This document shows positions 22,800 through 31,400 of a stretch of DNA of 64,000 nt, one piece after another. Origin of the DNA: UBA4416 sp035439445 (GTDB lineage: Bacteria; Bacteroidota; Bacteroidia; B-17B0; Aurantibacillaceae); the NCBI GenBank assembly GCA_035439445.1, contig DAORKG010000014.1, forward strand, positions 1-64,000, written 5' to 3'. Position 1 is the first letter of the stretch. Each line of letters starts with the position of its first letter. The notes beneath the pieces are model-generated. The model searched no databases, was not told the DNA's origin, and saw only the letters and a list, made by a program, of their open reading frames with translations. Both the position numbers and the translations under genes were made by a program.

Positions 22800-23348
22800 T
22801 TAATTAGTGTTTAGTTTTTGTTCAATAAATTGAATGGTTTCAGTAACTGCAACACTTGGATCTTTTATTTTTAATAATGAATCTAAAGCTTGTTTTAAAA
22901 TTGAAGAGTCAATTTCTGATTCCATTTCTTGTATAACGGTAAAAGCTTCAAAAGATACATTAAAATCTTTATAACAAACTAAACTAATGAAAAACTGAAA
23001 ATCTTTGCTGAAATCTAAGCCTGTTTCCCAGCATGAAGCTATAATCTGAGCTTTATGTATAGGATTTTTTGTACTACTGATAGCATTGATAATAAAAGCT
23101 TGAGCATTATTTGCTTTTAAGTGTTTTAAAGCCTCGTCTTTTTCTTCGCGAGTAGATTTATTACTTACCAGAACAGTAACGGCATCTGCATTATCGGTAT
23201 CTTTTTTTGTTATCCCTTCCGATCCAATAATGATAGTAGAGTATTCGTTTTCGTCAAATAATTTCTCGGGATTTATTTCAGGAACAATATCACCTTTTAA
23301 TTCATCAGGTAATAAATCATCTAACTCATTGTCTTCGTTGTTTTTCAT
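22800..23348 (-). CDS. Hypothetical protein, helical repeat type
   Basis: A 182-residue cytoplasmic protein. The first 30 residues are acidic (NNEDNELDDLLPDELKGDIV); from about 65 on it is all-helical with HEAT-like alternation: REEKDEALKHLKANNAQAF, NPIHKAQIIASCWETGLDF, FNVSFEAFTVIQEMESEID, ILKQALDSLLKIKDPSVAV. A protein-protein interaction role is likely, but I cannot name the family. It lies between the LytTR regulator (26-base gap) and the exported protein that starts immediately after its stop. Confidence 0.7.
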   Translation of the reverse strand: MKNNEDNELDDLLPDELKGDIVPEINPEKLFDENEYSTIIIGSEGITKKDTDNADAVTVLVSNKSTREEKDEALKHLKANNAQAFIINAISSTKNPIHKAQIIASCWETGLDFSKDFQFFISLVCYKDFNVSFEAFTVIQEMESEIDSSILKQALDSLLKIKDPSVAVTETIQFIEQKLNTN

Positions 23349-23374
23349 AGGACAAATTTACACATTTAGAAACT

Positions 23375-24088
23375 TTATAAGCTCATCATATCTTTTAATT
23401 TAACTGCCTGGCGACGAGAAATTTCAATTTCTTGTCCACCTTTTAGTTTTACCATTAATCCGCCATTAAACCAGGTTTCAATACTTTCTACCCAGCTTAA
23501 ATTAACAATATGCTTACGACTTGCTCTAAAAAACGTTTTCTCATCCAATCGTTCTTCCAAGCTATTTAAGCTTCTTAAAATTAAAGGGCGGAAATTATCA
23601 AAATAAACACGCACATAGTTGCCTTCACTTTCAAATAAACGAATATTACTCAAACGAACAAACCATGTCTTCTCACCATCTTTAATAAACACTTGGTCGT
23701 TTTCTTTTAAAGGAGTTGTATTTTCTTTCTTTTCGGAAGTTTCCTTTAAAGTCAATTTTTTTATGGTTTCAGCTAAACGCTCGGGAGAAACAGGTTTTAG
23801 AAGATAGTCATATGCATTTACTTCAAATGCCTTAATGGCATATTCATCGTAAGCAGTTACAAAAACAACATCGGGTAGGGCAGAAACCTCTTCTATAAGT
23901 TCTAAGCCTGTTTTTCCTGGCATTTGAATATCTAGGAATATAACATCCGGATTTAATTCTGCAATTTTTTCTTTAGCCGATTGTGCATTATTGCATTCAG
24001 CAATTACTTCAATTTCTTTATGCGCAGCTAATAAGTTTTTTAATTCTTGTCTTGCTAAACGTTCGTCGTCAATAATAATAGCCTTCAT
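23375..24088 (-). CDS. LytTR-family response regulator
   Basis: DNA-binding response regulator, 237 residues. The receiver domain (1-115) has Asp8-Asp9 (IIIDDE), phospho-acceptor Asp53 in VIFLDIQMPGKTG, Thr in FVTAYDEYA and Lys in YLLKPVSPE. The LytTR domain (about 138-237) shows VRLSNIRLFESEGNYVRVYF, LRSLNSLEERL, FRASRKHIVNLSWVE and EIEISRRQAVKLKDMM. Directly follows its histidine kinase gene (13-base gap), so the two form one two-component system. Targets are unknown; the neighbouring exported or membrane protease genes are candidates. Confidence 0.95.
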   Translation of the reverse strand: MKAIIIDDERLARQELKNLLAAHKEIEVIAECNNAQSAKEKIAELNPDVIFLDIQMPGKTGLELIEEVSALPDVVFVTAYDEYAIKAFEVNAYDYLLKPVSPERLAETIKKLTLKETSEKKENTTPLKENDQVFIKDGEKTWFVRLSNIRLFESEGNYVRVYFDNFRPLILRSLNSLEERLDEKTFFRASRKHIVNLSWVESIETWFNGGLMVKLKGGQEIEISRRQAVKLKDMMSL

Positions 24089-24101
24089 GATATTTTGAAT
24101 C

Positions 24102-25130
24102 TTAATTGTTTATAATTATTTTACTAATGACATTTTTGTCATCTAAGTTTTTTATTGTGAATGTGGCTTTTTTACCAAATAACAATTCCAATCGATGTGT
24201 TGTATTTTCTAAACCAAAACCTGAATCAGATTTTGAATTAGGTTGCAGTTGCCCTGTATTTATGATTTCTATTTCAAATCCATTGTCTGTTTTTATAGAA
24301 CTTATAGAAATATGTCCGCCTTCGGGGTATTTACTAATACCATGTTTAATCCCATTTTCAACCAAAGTTTGAATCATCATTGGTGGTATGTTTAGAGAAA
24401 GTGTGTTGTGTGCAATTTCAAAATTAAAACATAATCGTTCTTCAAATCTAATATGTTCAAGCTCTAGATAATCTTTAACTAATGCCAATTCCTCTTCTAA
24501 ACTTATATATTTGTTTTTATGCATCATTAATGTGTTTCGTAAGATATTTGACAATTGTGTAATAGCTATTTTGGCTTTTTTAGGATCTTCATCTACTAAA
24601 GCTCGGATACTATTCATGCTGTTAAACATGAAATGAGGATTTAATTGAGATTTTAATTTGTTTAATTCTACTTCTTTTGAATTGGCTTCAAGACGTAAGT
24701 TCTGAATTTCAGTTCGTTTATAATTATCAAAAAAGTGAAATCCAAAATAAATTACAGACCAGATAATGAAAATTAACACTAAACTTAAAATTTTTGAAGT
24801 AGCAGCCAATAAATCTATTTGTTCAGAAGTTTGACTAAATAGATTAACTATTCCAATATTAATGATAAAGAATAGTATCGACATAATTAATGAAGATACT
24901 ATGATGACCGGAATCTGAAAAAATACATTAACTTTTAAAACATTATACTTTAAAACAACAAATCTGTATGCATGGGTAATGGTAATACCTAATGGCAACC
25001 AAATTAAAAACAATAAAATGTCTTTGAAATTTGTATTATAACTGAGTTTAAAGAAAAATAAATTGATGGCAGCATATAGTGTCCAACCAACGAATTGGCA
25101 AGTCCAGTATATATTATTTTTTCTAGCCAT
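24102..25130 (-). CDS. LytS/YehU-type sensor histidine kinase
   Basis: Membrane sensor kinase, 342 residues from the ATG at 25130, one base after the stop of the M61 peptidase; an earlier start at 25142 would overlap that gene and add only MLIK. Four transmembrane helices span about 10-130. A short coiled coil (RTEIQNLRLEANSKEVELNKL) leads into the His_kinase domain with phospho-acceptor His in SQLNPHFMFNSMNSIRAL, followed by an ATPase domain with VENGIKHGISKYPEGG and SGFGLENTTHRLELLFG. No extracellular sensor domain is present, so it may sense membrane state. Partner is the LytTR regulator at 23375. Confidence 0.92.
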   Translation of the reverse strand: MARKNNIYWTCQFVGWTLYAAINLFFFKLSYNTNFKDILLFLIWLPLGITITHAYRFVVLKYNVLKVNVFFQIPVIIVSSLIMSILFFIINIGIVNLFSQTSEQIDLLAATSKILSLVLIFIIWSVIYFGFHFFDNYKRTEIQNLRLEANSKEVELNKLKSQLNPHFMFNSMNSIRALVDEDPKKAKIAITQLSNILRNTLMMHKNKYISLEEELALVKDYLELEHIRFEERLCFNFEIAHNTLSLNIPPMMIQTLVENGIKHGISKYPEGGHISISSIKTDNGFEIEIINTGQLQPNSKSDSGFGLENTTHRLELLFGKKATFTIKNLDDKNVISKIIINN

Positions 25131-25131
25131 T

Positions 25132-26976
25132 TTAATTAACACCTAACCAAGTTTTTCTAGCAATTACTTGTTTTTCATCTGCTTGCTCATTTATTTCTAT
25201 AATATCAGTTTCTTCAACGTTCACAGGTTTTACTTTAGCTTTTAGTGTTTTTGTAATCTCATTTCCTTTTTTATCTTTTCTTAAAACTTCAATTACTAAT
25301 TTATCTCCAGTTTTTGCATTTTGCATATAATTACCCAATACATCTTTTATATTCTCAAGAGTTAGTTTTCTGTTATTGAAGGTTAATATTTCGTCGCCTT
25401 CTTGGAATTTTAATTTTTTTCCAAAAGCATCTAACTTTTGAGTATTTACAACAACCAAATGATTAGTTTGAGGATTATAGCCAACAGATATACCTCCTAG
25501 TGTGATTCTTTCATCGATACGTTTATCTAAGTAATTTAATCCAACAAGATTAAAAATATCCTTATAAGGTAAAGGTTTTGGTCCTGCTACATAAGTGTCT
25601 AAAAATGTACGTACTTCTTTAAATGTCAATTTTTCTATATCATTAAATAAATCATCATCATTAAATGATGTGTTTTTACCATATTTCTTAGATAAATCTT
25701 TCATTAAGTCTTGTGTTCCATAATTTCCATTACTATAGTAGCGTAACATAATATCTAAACACATTCCTATTAATGCACCTTTTTCGTAAACATTGGTATA
25801 TTCTTTTTTATATTTATCTAAAACATATTTACTCATAGTAGTAAACGGTACAGTATCATTATAATTATCTCTGGCATTTTTCATTTTATTTACCATCAAC
25901 TCAAAAAAGGCATCATATTCGATTAAACCTGTTTTAACTTGCATGTGGTGAGCTGCATATTCTGTTAATCCTTCATATAGCCATAAGTGTTTACTCATTT
26001 GAGGATTATTGAAATCAAAATCACCAATTTCTTTGGAGTGAATACTTAAAGGTGTTACAATATGAAAGAATTCATGCGCTGACACATCTCTTACTTCCTG
26101 CGCAATAGCTAATGTATCAGCTTCTGGTAAAAAATAAAATGAAGAGTAAGAATGTTCTAATGCCCCTGAAGCACCACTTAATGAAGGTTTATCGGTAAAA
26201 TAAAATAAAAAAGCATACTTGTCAATAGGTAATTGGCCACCTAAGTATTCAGCTTGTGCAAATAGTAATTCTTTAAGATTACGTGCAATAAAATCGGAAG
26301 TTAAAATTTTGTTTGGTGAATAAACTGAAATCAAGACCTGTGACTTTCCTATCTGAATTGTCGTAGTATCAGGTTGAGTGTACATAATTGGAGAATCAAC
26401 TAAGGCATGGTAATTAAAAATAGAAAGCACATCTTTGGTTTCTCCGCTTTTTAAATCGGTCATGCTGGTTGATGCGTAAAATCCTTTAGGTTTAGTAACT
26501 TCAAGAATAAAGTTTGTTTCTATTTTATTTTTAAAATACCCAAAAAAACAATGAGTGTTTAATGAAAAGTTTTTTCCTTCTTCAATGTTACTCCCTCCAG
26601 GTTCAAATACTATTTTTTCTTTGATATCTGTGTCCCAAGAATCTTGAACCTCATAACTAATTTCTTTAATGGCATTAGCAGGCGACAGTTTATAAGAATT
26701 TTTATCTAATTGAGTAACAGTAATAGTTTGTCCGTCTTTACCAACCGCTTTAAAATTGGAAACAAATCTTCCGAAATCATACACATCATAAGTACCCGGA
26801 ACCATTGCCGGAAACATAAAAACGGTTTCGTTTTCAGTTATATCCGGAGGGGTTAATTTGATTGTTAATTTATCATTGATTACGGATGTTAGATCAACAT
26901 AATAATGGTAATCTCCATCAGCCAAAACTTGATTAATAGAGAATAAAGTTGAGATAAATAAAAGAGCTTTCTTCAT
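25132..26976 (-). CDS. M61 family peptidase with C-terminal PDZ domain
   Basis: Exported glycyl-aminopeptidase-type metalloprotease, 614 residues, signal peptide MKKALLFISTLFSINQVLAD. N-terminal beta domain (25-200) typical of M61; zinc-binding HEFFH at 301-305 and the third ligand Glu335 in LWLYEGLTEYAAHHM; PDZ-like domain about 490-590 (LGGISVGYN, LDAFGKKLKFQEGDEIL, GDKLVIEVLRK). Probably periplasmic or outer-membrane associated. Sits between the CPBP protease gene (10-base gap) and the histidine kinase gene, hinting that proteolysis and signalling in this cluster are related. Confidence 0.92.
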   Translation of the reverse strand: MKKALLFISTLFSINQVLADGDYHYYVDLTSVINDKLTIKLTPPDITENETVFMFPAMVPGTYDVYDFGRFVSNFKAVGKDGQTITVTQLDKNSYKLSPANAIKEISYEVQDSWDTDIKEKIVFEPGGSNIEEGKNFSLNTHCFFGYFKNKIETNFILEVTKPKGFYASTSMTDLKSGETKDVLSIFNYHALVDSPIMYTQPDTTTIQIGKSQVLISVYSPNKILTSDFIARNLKELLFAQAEYLGGQLPIDKYAFLFYFTDKPSLSGASGALEHSYSSFYFLPEADTLAIAQEVRDVSAHEFFHIVTPLSIHSKEIGDFDFNNPQMSKHLWLYEGLTEYAAHHMQVKTGLIEYDAFFELMVNKMKNARDNYNDTVPFTTMSKYVLDKYKKEYTNVYEKGALIGMCLDIMLRYYSNGNYGTQDLMKDLSKKYGKNTSFNDDDLFNDIEKLTFKEVRTFLDTYVAGPKPLPYKDIFNLVGLNYLDKRIDERITLGGISVGYNPQTNHLVVVNTQKLDAFGKKLKFQEGDEILTFNNRKLTLENIKDVLGNYMQNAKTGDKLVIEVLRKDKKGNEITKTLKAKVKPVNVEETDIIEINEQADEKQVIARKTWLGVN

Positions 26977-26986
26977 ATAATGTTGA

Positions 26987-27967
26987 TTAACGGATTAATA
27001 ATTTCCAGTTTGATAATTTGTACTTTTTAAATAAAATAAAGAAACATAAGGATGCCATAATTAACCATACTACAAATTCACCTCCAGGATTTTCAACCGA
27101 AGAGTAAAAAATTGCATCTGTTTGTAGTACTGAATTTTTTGAACATACCAATAAGCTAGAAAGTAAATTATTGGCACAGTGAATTCCCATTGCTAGTTCA
27201 GCTCCTTCATCTAACAACGTTAATATACCTAAGAATGCACCAAAGAAAATATAGTAAGGCATCATGATTAGTAAACCATGTGCCTTTGCTTCAGGATTTG
27301 AAGCATGCATTAAGCCAAATAATAAGGAAGTTATAATTAATGGAATAACGCCATTTTTAAAAACTAAACCAAACCCCTGCATTAAATAGCCTCTGAAAAT
27401 TAATTCCTCAGTAGCGGTTTGTATTGGAATAAAAATGACAGATACGAAAAGTAACACAATAAAATTACCGGCATTAAAGCGTATTTCTATATCTTGAGGA
27501 GATATAAGGTAAGATACAATAGTTAAAACTGTAATTAATATTCCCCAAACTCCAAATGAAAAGAAATAACGTTTCCAACGGATATTTTCAAAGCCTGTAA
27601 TGATTGAGCTAAGAGGTTTCTTTTGGATAAACTTTATAGCTAACCAGAAAAATAAAAGCGTAAACACAAACATCCCCATCATTAGGGCTAACAATACATT
27701 TTTGTCAATCCCTATTTTTTCTGGGTTAAAAAGTATGTTAGGGTCTTGTGCTATATCATTCATAGAGATACCATTGCTCATCGCTGCCGACAATAATGGT
27801 ATCATCATAATTAATTGGAAAGTTAAATAGCCGGCAAAAGCTGCAACTATTCCTAAAAGGTATTGCCAAAATTCATTTTTTCCGGTTACATAACCTTTTA
27901 GTAAAAATAAGTTACTAAAAGGAAAAGGATTTACATGATGTTGTTCTGTGTTTTCTTGAATTTCCAT
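26987..27967 (-). CDS. CPBP family intramembrane glutamic protease
   Basis: A polytopic inner-membrane protein of the CAAX-protease/bacteriocin-processing family, 326 residues from the ATG at 27967 (MEIQENTEQ); an upstream in-frame ATG at 27985 is possible but adds only MIILYS. Eight or so hydrophobic helices. Catalytic motifs: EELIFRGYL (motif 1, with the Glu pair and Arg), FGLMHASN (motif 2 His) and GIHCANNLLSSL (motif 3 His/Asn). First gene of the minus-strand cluster down to 22374. Substrate unknown. Confidence 0.9.
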   Translation of the reverse strand: MEIQENTEQHHVNPFPFSNLFLLKGYVTGKNEFWQYLLGIVAAFAGYLTFQLIMMIPLLSAAMSNGISMNDIAQDPNILFNPEKIGIDKNVLLALMMGMFVFTLLFFWLAIKFIQKKPLSSIITGFENIRWKRYFFSFGVWGILITVLTIVSYLISPQDIEIRFNAGNFIVLLFVSVIFIPIQTATEELIFRGYLMQGFGLVFKNGVIPLIITSLLFGLMHASNPEAKAHGLLIMMPYYIFFGAFLGILTLLDEGAELAMGIHCANNLLSSLLVCSKNSVLQTDAIFYSSVENPGGEFVVWLIMASLCFFILFKKYKLSNWKLLIR

Positions 27968-28129
27968 ACTATACAAAATTATCATTTTTACTGATTTTGA
28001 GAGATTTTATACATAAATGGTTTATTATACCATTTATCGGTTTATTTTAATCTCAATTGATTTAGTGTAACTGAGATTTATCAGATATTAGAACCAAAGT
28101 ATTAGACATTAAACATTTATATTTACGTC

Positions 28130-29104
28130 ATGAAATCAATTAAACAAACCATTGGATTATTAGCTATTTCTGTTGTACTTTTTTCGTGTGGAGGAGATTC
28201 GGCAGAAAACAAACACGAAAAACAATTAAAAGAACCTGCTACTATTGAGCAGCTAGGTGAATTATTATTTAATGATTCAATTTTATCGAGAGGTAATCAG
28301 GTAGCATGTGCATCTTGTCATAAACCGGATCATGCCTTTGCGGATGTAACACCTGTGAGTGTTGGTGTTGATGGAAAAAAAGGAGGGAGAAATACTCCAA
28401 GTGCGATGAATCAATCGGGTAGGGTGTTTCAGTTTTGGGATGGTAGAATGGAAACTCTAGAAGAGCAGGCTGCTGGACCAATTGAAAATCCTGTTGAAAT
28501 GGATTTGCCTTTGTCTGCTGCCGTTGATAAATTAAATAAACATGAACAATACAAAAAATTCTTCATCAAAATATTTGGTCACCAAGCAGATAAAAAATCA
28601 ATTACAGATGCCATTGCTGCTTATGAAAGAACATTAGAAACTAATAACTCTGCATTTGATAATTATATGAGTGGTAAGGATACCACTTTATTTACTGCAG
28701 CAGCAAAACGAGGTAGGGAAATATTTAATGTTAAAGGAAAATGTTTTGATTGTCATTTTGGACCTGATTTTACAACTGATTTATTTAGAAATATCGGTTT
28801 GTTTAATGGTAAGGATTTAAATGATAGCGGGCGTTATGTTGTAACTCGCGATCCAAAAGATATTGGACGCTTTAAAACTCCAGGTTTAAGAAACATTGCT
28901 GTAACTGCTCCGTACATGCACAACGGTATGCACAAAACATTAAGAGAAGTGATTGATTACTATAACGAGCCTGATAAATTTGTGAGTAATTCTGTAAATC
29001 GTGATACTTTACTAGCTAAGCCATTGGGCTTAACAGAACAAGAAAAACAAGATTTAGAAGCATTTTTGAATTCGTTGACAGATGCCAGGTTTTTGAAGAA
29101 GTAA
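28130..29104 (+). CDS. Di-haem cytochrome c peroxidase-type lipoprotein
   Basis: Periplasmic protein of the CcpA/MauG family that reduces hydrogen peroxide with electrons from cytochromes. 324 residues; lipobox VVLFSC with Cys20. Two c-type haem sites: CASCH (60-64) and CFDCH (205-209). Other family motifs: GRNTPSAMNQSGRVFQFWDGRMETLEEQAAGPI, cut here only by the line of the description, and FKTPGLRNIAVTAPYMHNG with a haem-ligand Met/His region. Monocistronic, ended by the terminator at 29122. Confidence 0.93.
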   Translation: MKSIKQTIGLLAISVVLFSCGGDSAENKHEKQLKEPATIEQLGELLFNDSILSRGNQVACASCHKPDHAFADVTPVSVGVDGKKGGRNTPSAMNQSGRVFQFWDGRMETLEEQAAGPIENPVEMDLPLSAAVDKLNKHEQYKKFFIKIFGHQADKKSITDAIAAYERTLETNNSAFDNYMSGKDTTLFTAAAKRGREIFNVKGKCFDCHFGPDFTTDLFRNIGLFNGKDLNDSGRYVVTRDPKDIGRFKTPGLRNIAVTAPYMHNGMHKTLREVIDYYNEPDKFVSNSVNRDTLLAKPLGLTEQEKQDLEAFLNSLTDARFLKK

Positions 29105-29121
29105 TTTCTTTTTTAATAGTT

Positions 29122-29158
29122 AACCCTTTCATAGTTTTAAACTCTGAAAGGGTTTTTT
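29122..29158. terminator. Bidirectional terminator between the peroxidase gene and tilS
   Basis: AACCCTTTCA (29122-29131) pairs with TGAAAGGGTT (29145-29154), followed by a T run; the two genes converge here and tilS ends at 29160. Confidence 0.88.
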
Positions 29159-29159
29159 A

Positions 29160-30479
29160 TTAGTGTTTTGAAATTTTCAAAACTTTTTCAGTCCCTTCAA
29201 CTACTTTACATCTATCATCCATTCGATAGCCAACTACCCAAATAATGTGTTCTTTATTTCCCAAAATCCATACACTTTCTTTTTCAAATAAGGAGAGTTT
29301 TTGATCTTTAAAAAAGTCGCTGAGCTTTTTAAAACCATTCATTCCAAAGGGCTTGAACTTATCACCCTGTTTCCACCTACGAAGCTTTAATGGGAAAATC
29401 GCATCTTTAAAAGGAATGCAAATTTCATTTTTGTTTTTTGAGAAAGTGCCATTAGTTGTTTCTTCAAACGTTAATAAAATTGGTAAATGCTTAATATCAT
29501 CAATAGATGAAATGGTATATTCTTTTATTTCTTCTTCTATTATGGCTTTTACAATGATATATGTTCTGTCAATTACCAATTTGTGAGTAGCAGAAGAAAA
29601 CTGTTTGCCTACTTTATCTTCTGTAACTAAAGCTTCGGTTAGTTGTTGTATTTGACTGGTTTTAAATTGTTTGTTATGAAGCCATTCAAACAAAAAGGTC
29701 TCTTTTTGTTTTTCTTTTAGTAATGATTCAATATTAATGAAGAGTTGCTCATTTTCCTCTTTACAGATTGATTGAAATTTTAGTTGAGCATATTCAGCCA
29801 CAATATCTGCCGATTGCTTAAAAAACTGAACAGATGTATGAATGGTTTCTTCAATTGCCGGATTTAATTTTTTTAATTCTGGTACAATTTGATGACGAAT
29901 AAAATTACGTTTGTATTTTACTTCCTGATTGCTGCTATCTTCTCTGCATTGTAATTTATGTTCCAAGGCATAATCTCTAATCTCTTCCTTGGTAGCAAAC
30001 AATAAAGGTCGAACCATGAAATGTTGTTTTTCAGGAACTCCTTGTAAACCTTTAATTCCTGTGCCTCTGATTAAATTAACTACTAAGGTTTCTACATTGT
30101 CGTTGGCATGATGTGCGGTTAAAATATAATCGAAGTGATGCTCAGCTTTTAATTGTTTAAACCAATTATAACGTAACTCACGAGCTGCCATTTGTATAGA
30201 TAATTTATGTTCTGCTGCATAAGTTTTAGTATCGAAATAAATCACATGCAAAGGCACATTCATTGTTTTGGCAAAGCTTTCACAAAATGCAGTATCATCT
30301 TTTGCTTCTTGTCCCCTTAACTGAAAATTACAATGTGCCAGTTCAATTGTGTAACCGGCTTTATGCAATAAATCTGCTAATACAACCGAATCTACACCTC
30401 CACTAAAGGCCAATAACAGTTTATCTTTCTTGTTAAAAAGGTTATTTTTAGTGATATTTACTTCAAATCGTTTAAGCAC
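29160..30479 (-). CDS. tilS: tRNA(Ile)-lysidine synthase
   Basis: Converts C34 of the CAU-anticodon tRNA(Ile) to lysidine, an essential modification for reading AUA. 439 residues. N-terminal PP-loop ATPase with LLAFSGGVDSVVLADLL (SGGVDS at 26-31), HCNFQLRGQEAKDD and LTAHHANDNVETLVVNLIRGTGIKGL; C-terminal lysine- and tRNA-binding domain with RRWKQGDKFKPFGMNGFKKLSDFF. The start reads as GTG before the conserved LKRFEVN. Divergent from the DUF1801 gene, only about 20 bases apart. Confidence 0.95.
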   Translation of the reverse strand: MLKRFEVNITKNNLFNKKDKLLLAFSGGVDSVVLADLLHKAGYTIELAHCNFQLRGQEAKDDTAFCESFAKTMNVPLHVIYFDTKTYAAEHKLSIQMAARELRYNWFKQLKAEHHFDYILTAHHANDNVETLVVNLIRGTGIKGLQGVPEKQHFMVRPLLFATKEEIRDYALEHKLQCREDSSNQEVKYKRNFIRHQIVPELKKLNPAIEETIHTSVQFFKQSADIVAEYAQLKFQSICKEENEQLFINIESLLKEKQKETFLFEWLHNKQFKTSQIQQLTEALVTEDKVGKQFSSATHKLVIDRTYIIVKAIIEEEIKEYTISSIDDIKHLPILLTFEETTNGTFSKNKNEICIPFKDAIFPLKLRRWKQGDKFKPFGMNGFKKLSDFFKDQKLSLFEKESVWILGNKEHIIWVVGYRMDDRCKVVEGTEKVLKISKH

Positions 30480-30499
30480 ATTTCAAATTTACATTTATT

Positions 30500-31108
30500 A
30501 TGGCAAAAGTGAAACATAATCCCAATGCTTCAGAATTAATTGATGAAGGAATTTCTAAGTTAGAACCTTTTGCACAGGTTATTTGTAAACACTTGCGAAA
30601 ACTCATCTTAAGTTCTGACCCTGAAATGATTGAAGATTGGAAATGGGGTCCTAACTATTATTTAAACGGAATGGTTTGTGGTTACTGGGGATTTAAAAAG
30701 CATGTCAGTTTTGTGTTTTTTCAAGGTTCATTATTAAAAGATAAGAAGAAAATTTTGCAAGAAAATCCTGGTAATGTTCATAACCGTCATATTAAGTTTA
30801 CGGATGTAAAACAAATAGACGATGCAATTATTTTGGAATATTTATTCGAAGCGATTGACAATAACAGAAAAGGACTTAAAATAACTGAAACAAAAGATAA
30901 AACGATTGTTGTTCCTGAAGATGTGGCGAAGCAGTTCAAAAAAGCAAAGGTTTTAACTTATTTCGATTCCTTAGCCTTTTCGCATCGTAAGGAATACATT
31001 CAATGGATTGAATCTGCCAAAAAGGAAGAGACTCGAATAAAACGAATTGAAAAAGCTATTGAGAAATTACTAGATAAACAAGGCTTGAATGATAGATATA
31101 AAAAGTAA
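30500..31108 (+). CDS. DUF1801 / YdeI-OmpD-associated family protein
   Basis: A 202-residue cytoplasmic protein with two parts. Residues 15-120 match the DUF1801 fold (AQVICKHLRKLILSSDPEMIEDWKWGPNYY split by a short linker, GYWGFKKHVSFVFFQG). Residues 130-200 match the YdeI/OmpD-associated domain with VVPEDVAKQFKKA, YFDSLAFSHRKEYIQWIESAKKEETRIKRI. Proteins with this arrangement are common in soil and aquatic bacteria; members have been linked to bacteriocin or peptide resistance in enterobacteria, but the mechanism is unknown. Confidence 0.88.
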   Translation: MAKVKHNPNASELIDEGISKLEPFAQVICKHLRKLILSSDPEMIEDWKWGPNYYLNGMVCGYWGFKKHVSFVFFQGSLLKDKKKILQENPGNVHNRHIKFTDVKQIDDAIILEYLFEAIDNNRKGLKITETKDKTIVVPEDVAKQFKKAKVLTYFDSLAFSHRKEYIQWIESAKKEETRIKRIEKAIEKLLDKQGLNDRYKK

Positions 31109-31115
31109 TGTTTAT

Positions 31116-31315
31116 TTACTTTCTGTCTTGAAACAGAAAGTAACAAAGAATTCAAGGCTCATTAAAATTTAACTAAAATCGGCATGGTATCAAGCTGATT
31201 GTTTGAAGCGCTTCGCGAACAGCCCAAACAATCTTCGCAAATACCAACGCGTTTGAAACCATTTGATTTTTACGCTAAATTTTAATATGCCGAATGATAG
31301 TATTTGCCGAATAAG
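31116..31315. repeat. Composite inverted-repeat element, copy B
   Basis: The 292-base gap 31109-31400 has no gene. It holds an 11-bp perfect hairpin TTACTTTCTGT (31116-31126) / ACAGAAAGTAA (31133-31143) and, further on, GATTGTTTG (31197-31205) / CAAACAATC (31225-31233) enclosing the palindrome GAAGCGCTTC and CAGCCC. Read on the minus strand it gives CGA-n-GATT...GGGCTGTT followed by the CTTTCTGT hairpin, the same order as copy A at 3787-4025. It is therefore the same element inserted in the opposite orientation and diverged. Confidence 0.6.
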
Positions 31316-31400
31316 CTTAAAAACCGTTGAAAAGTATAGATAAATTAAATCCCAAAAACCAAAGAAAACAATAAATTAGTGCTTTAATTTTTTAATCTAT

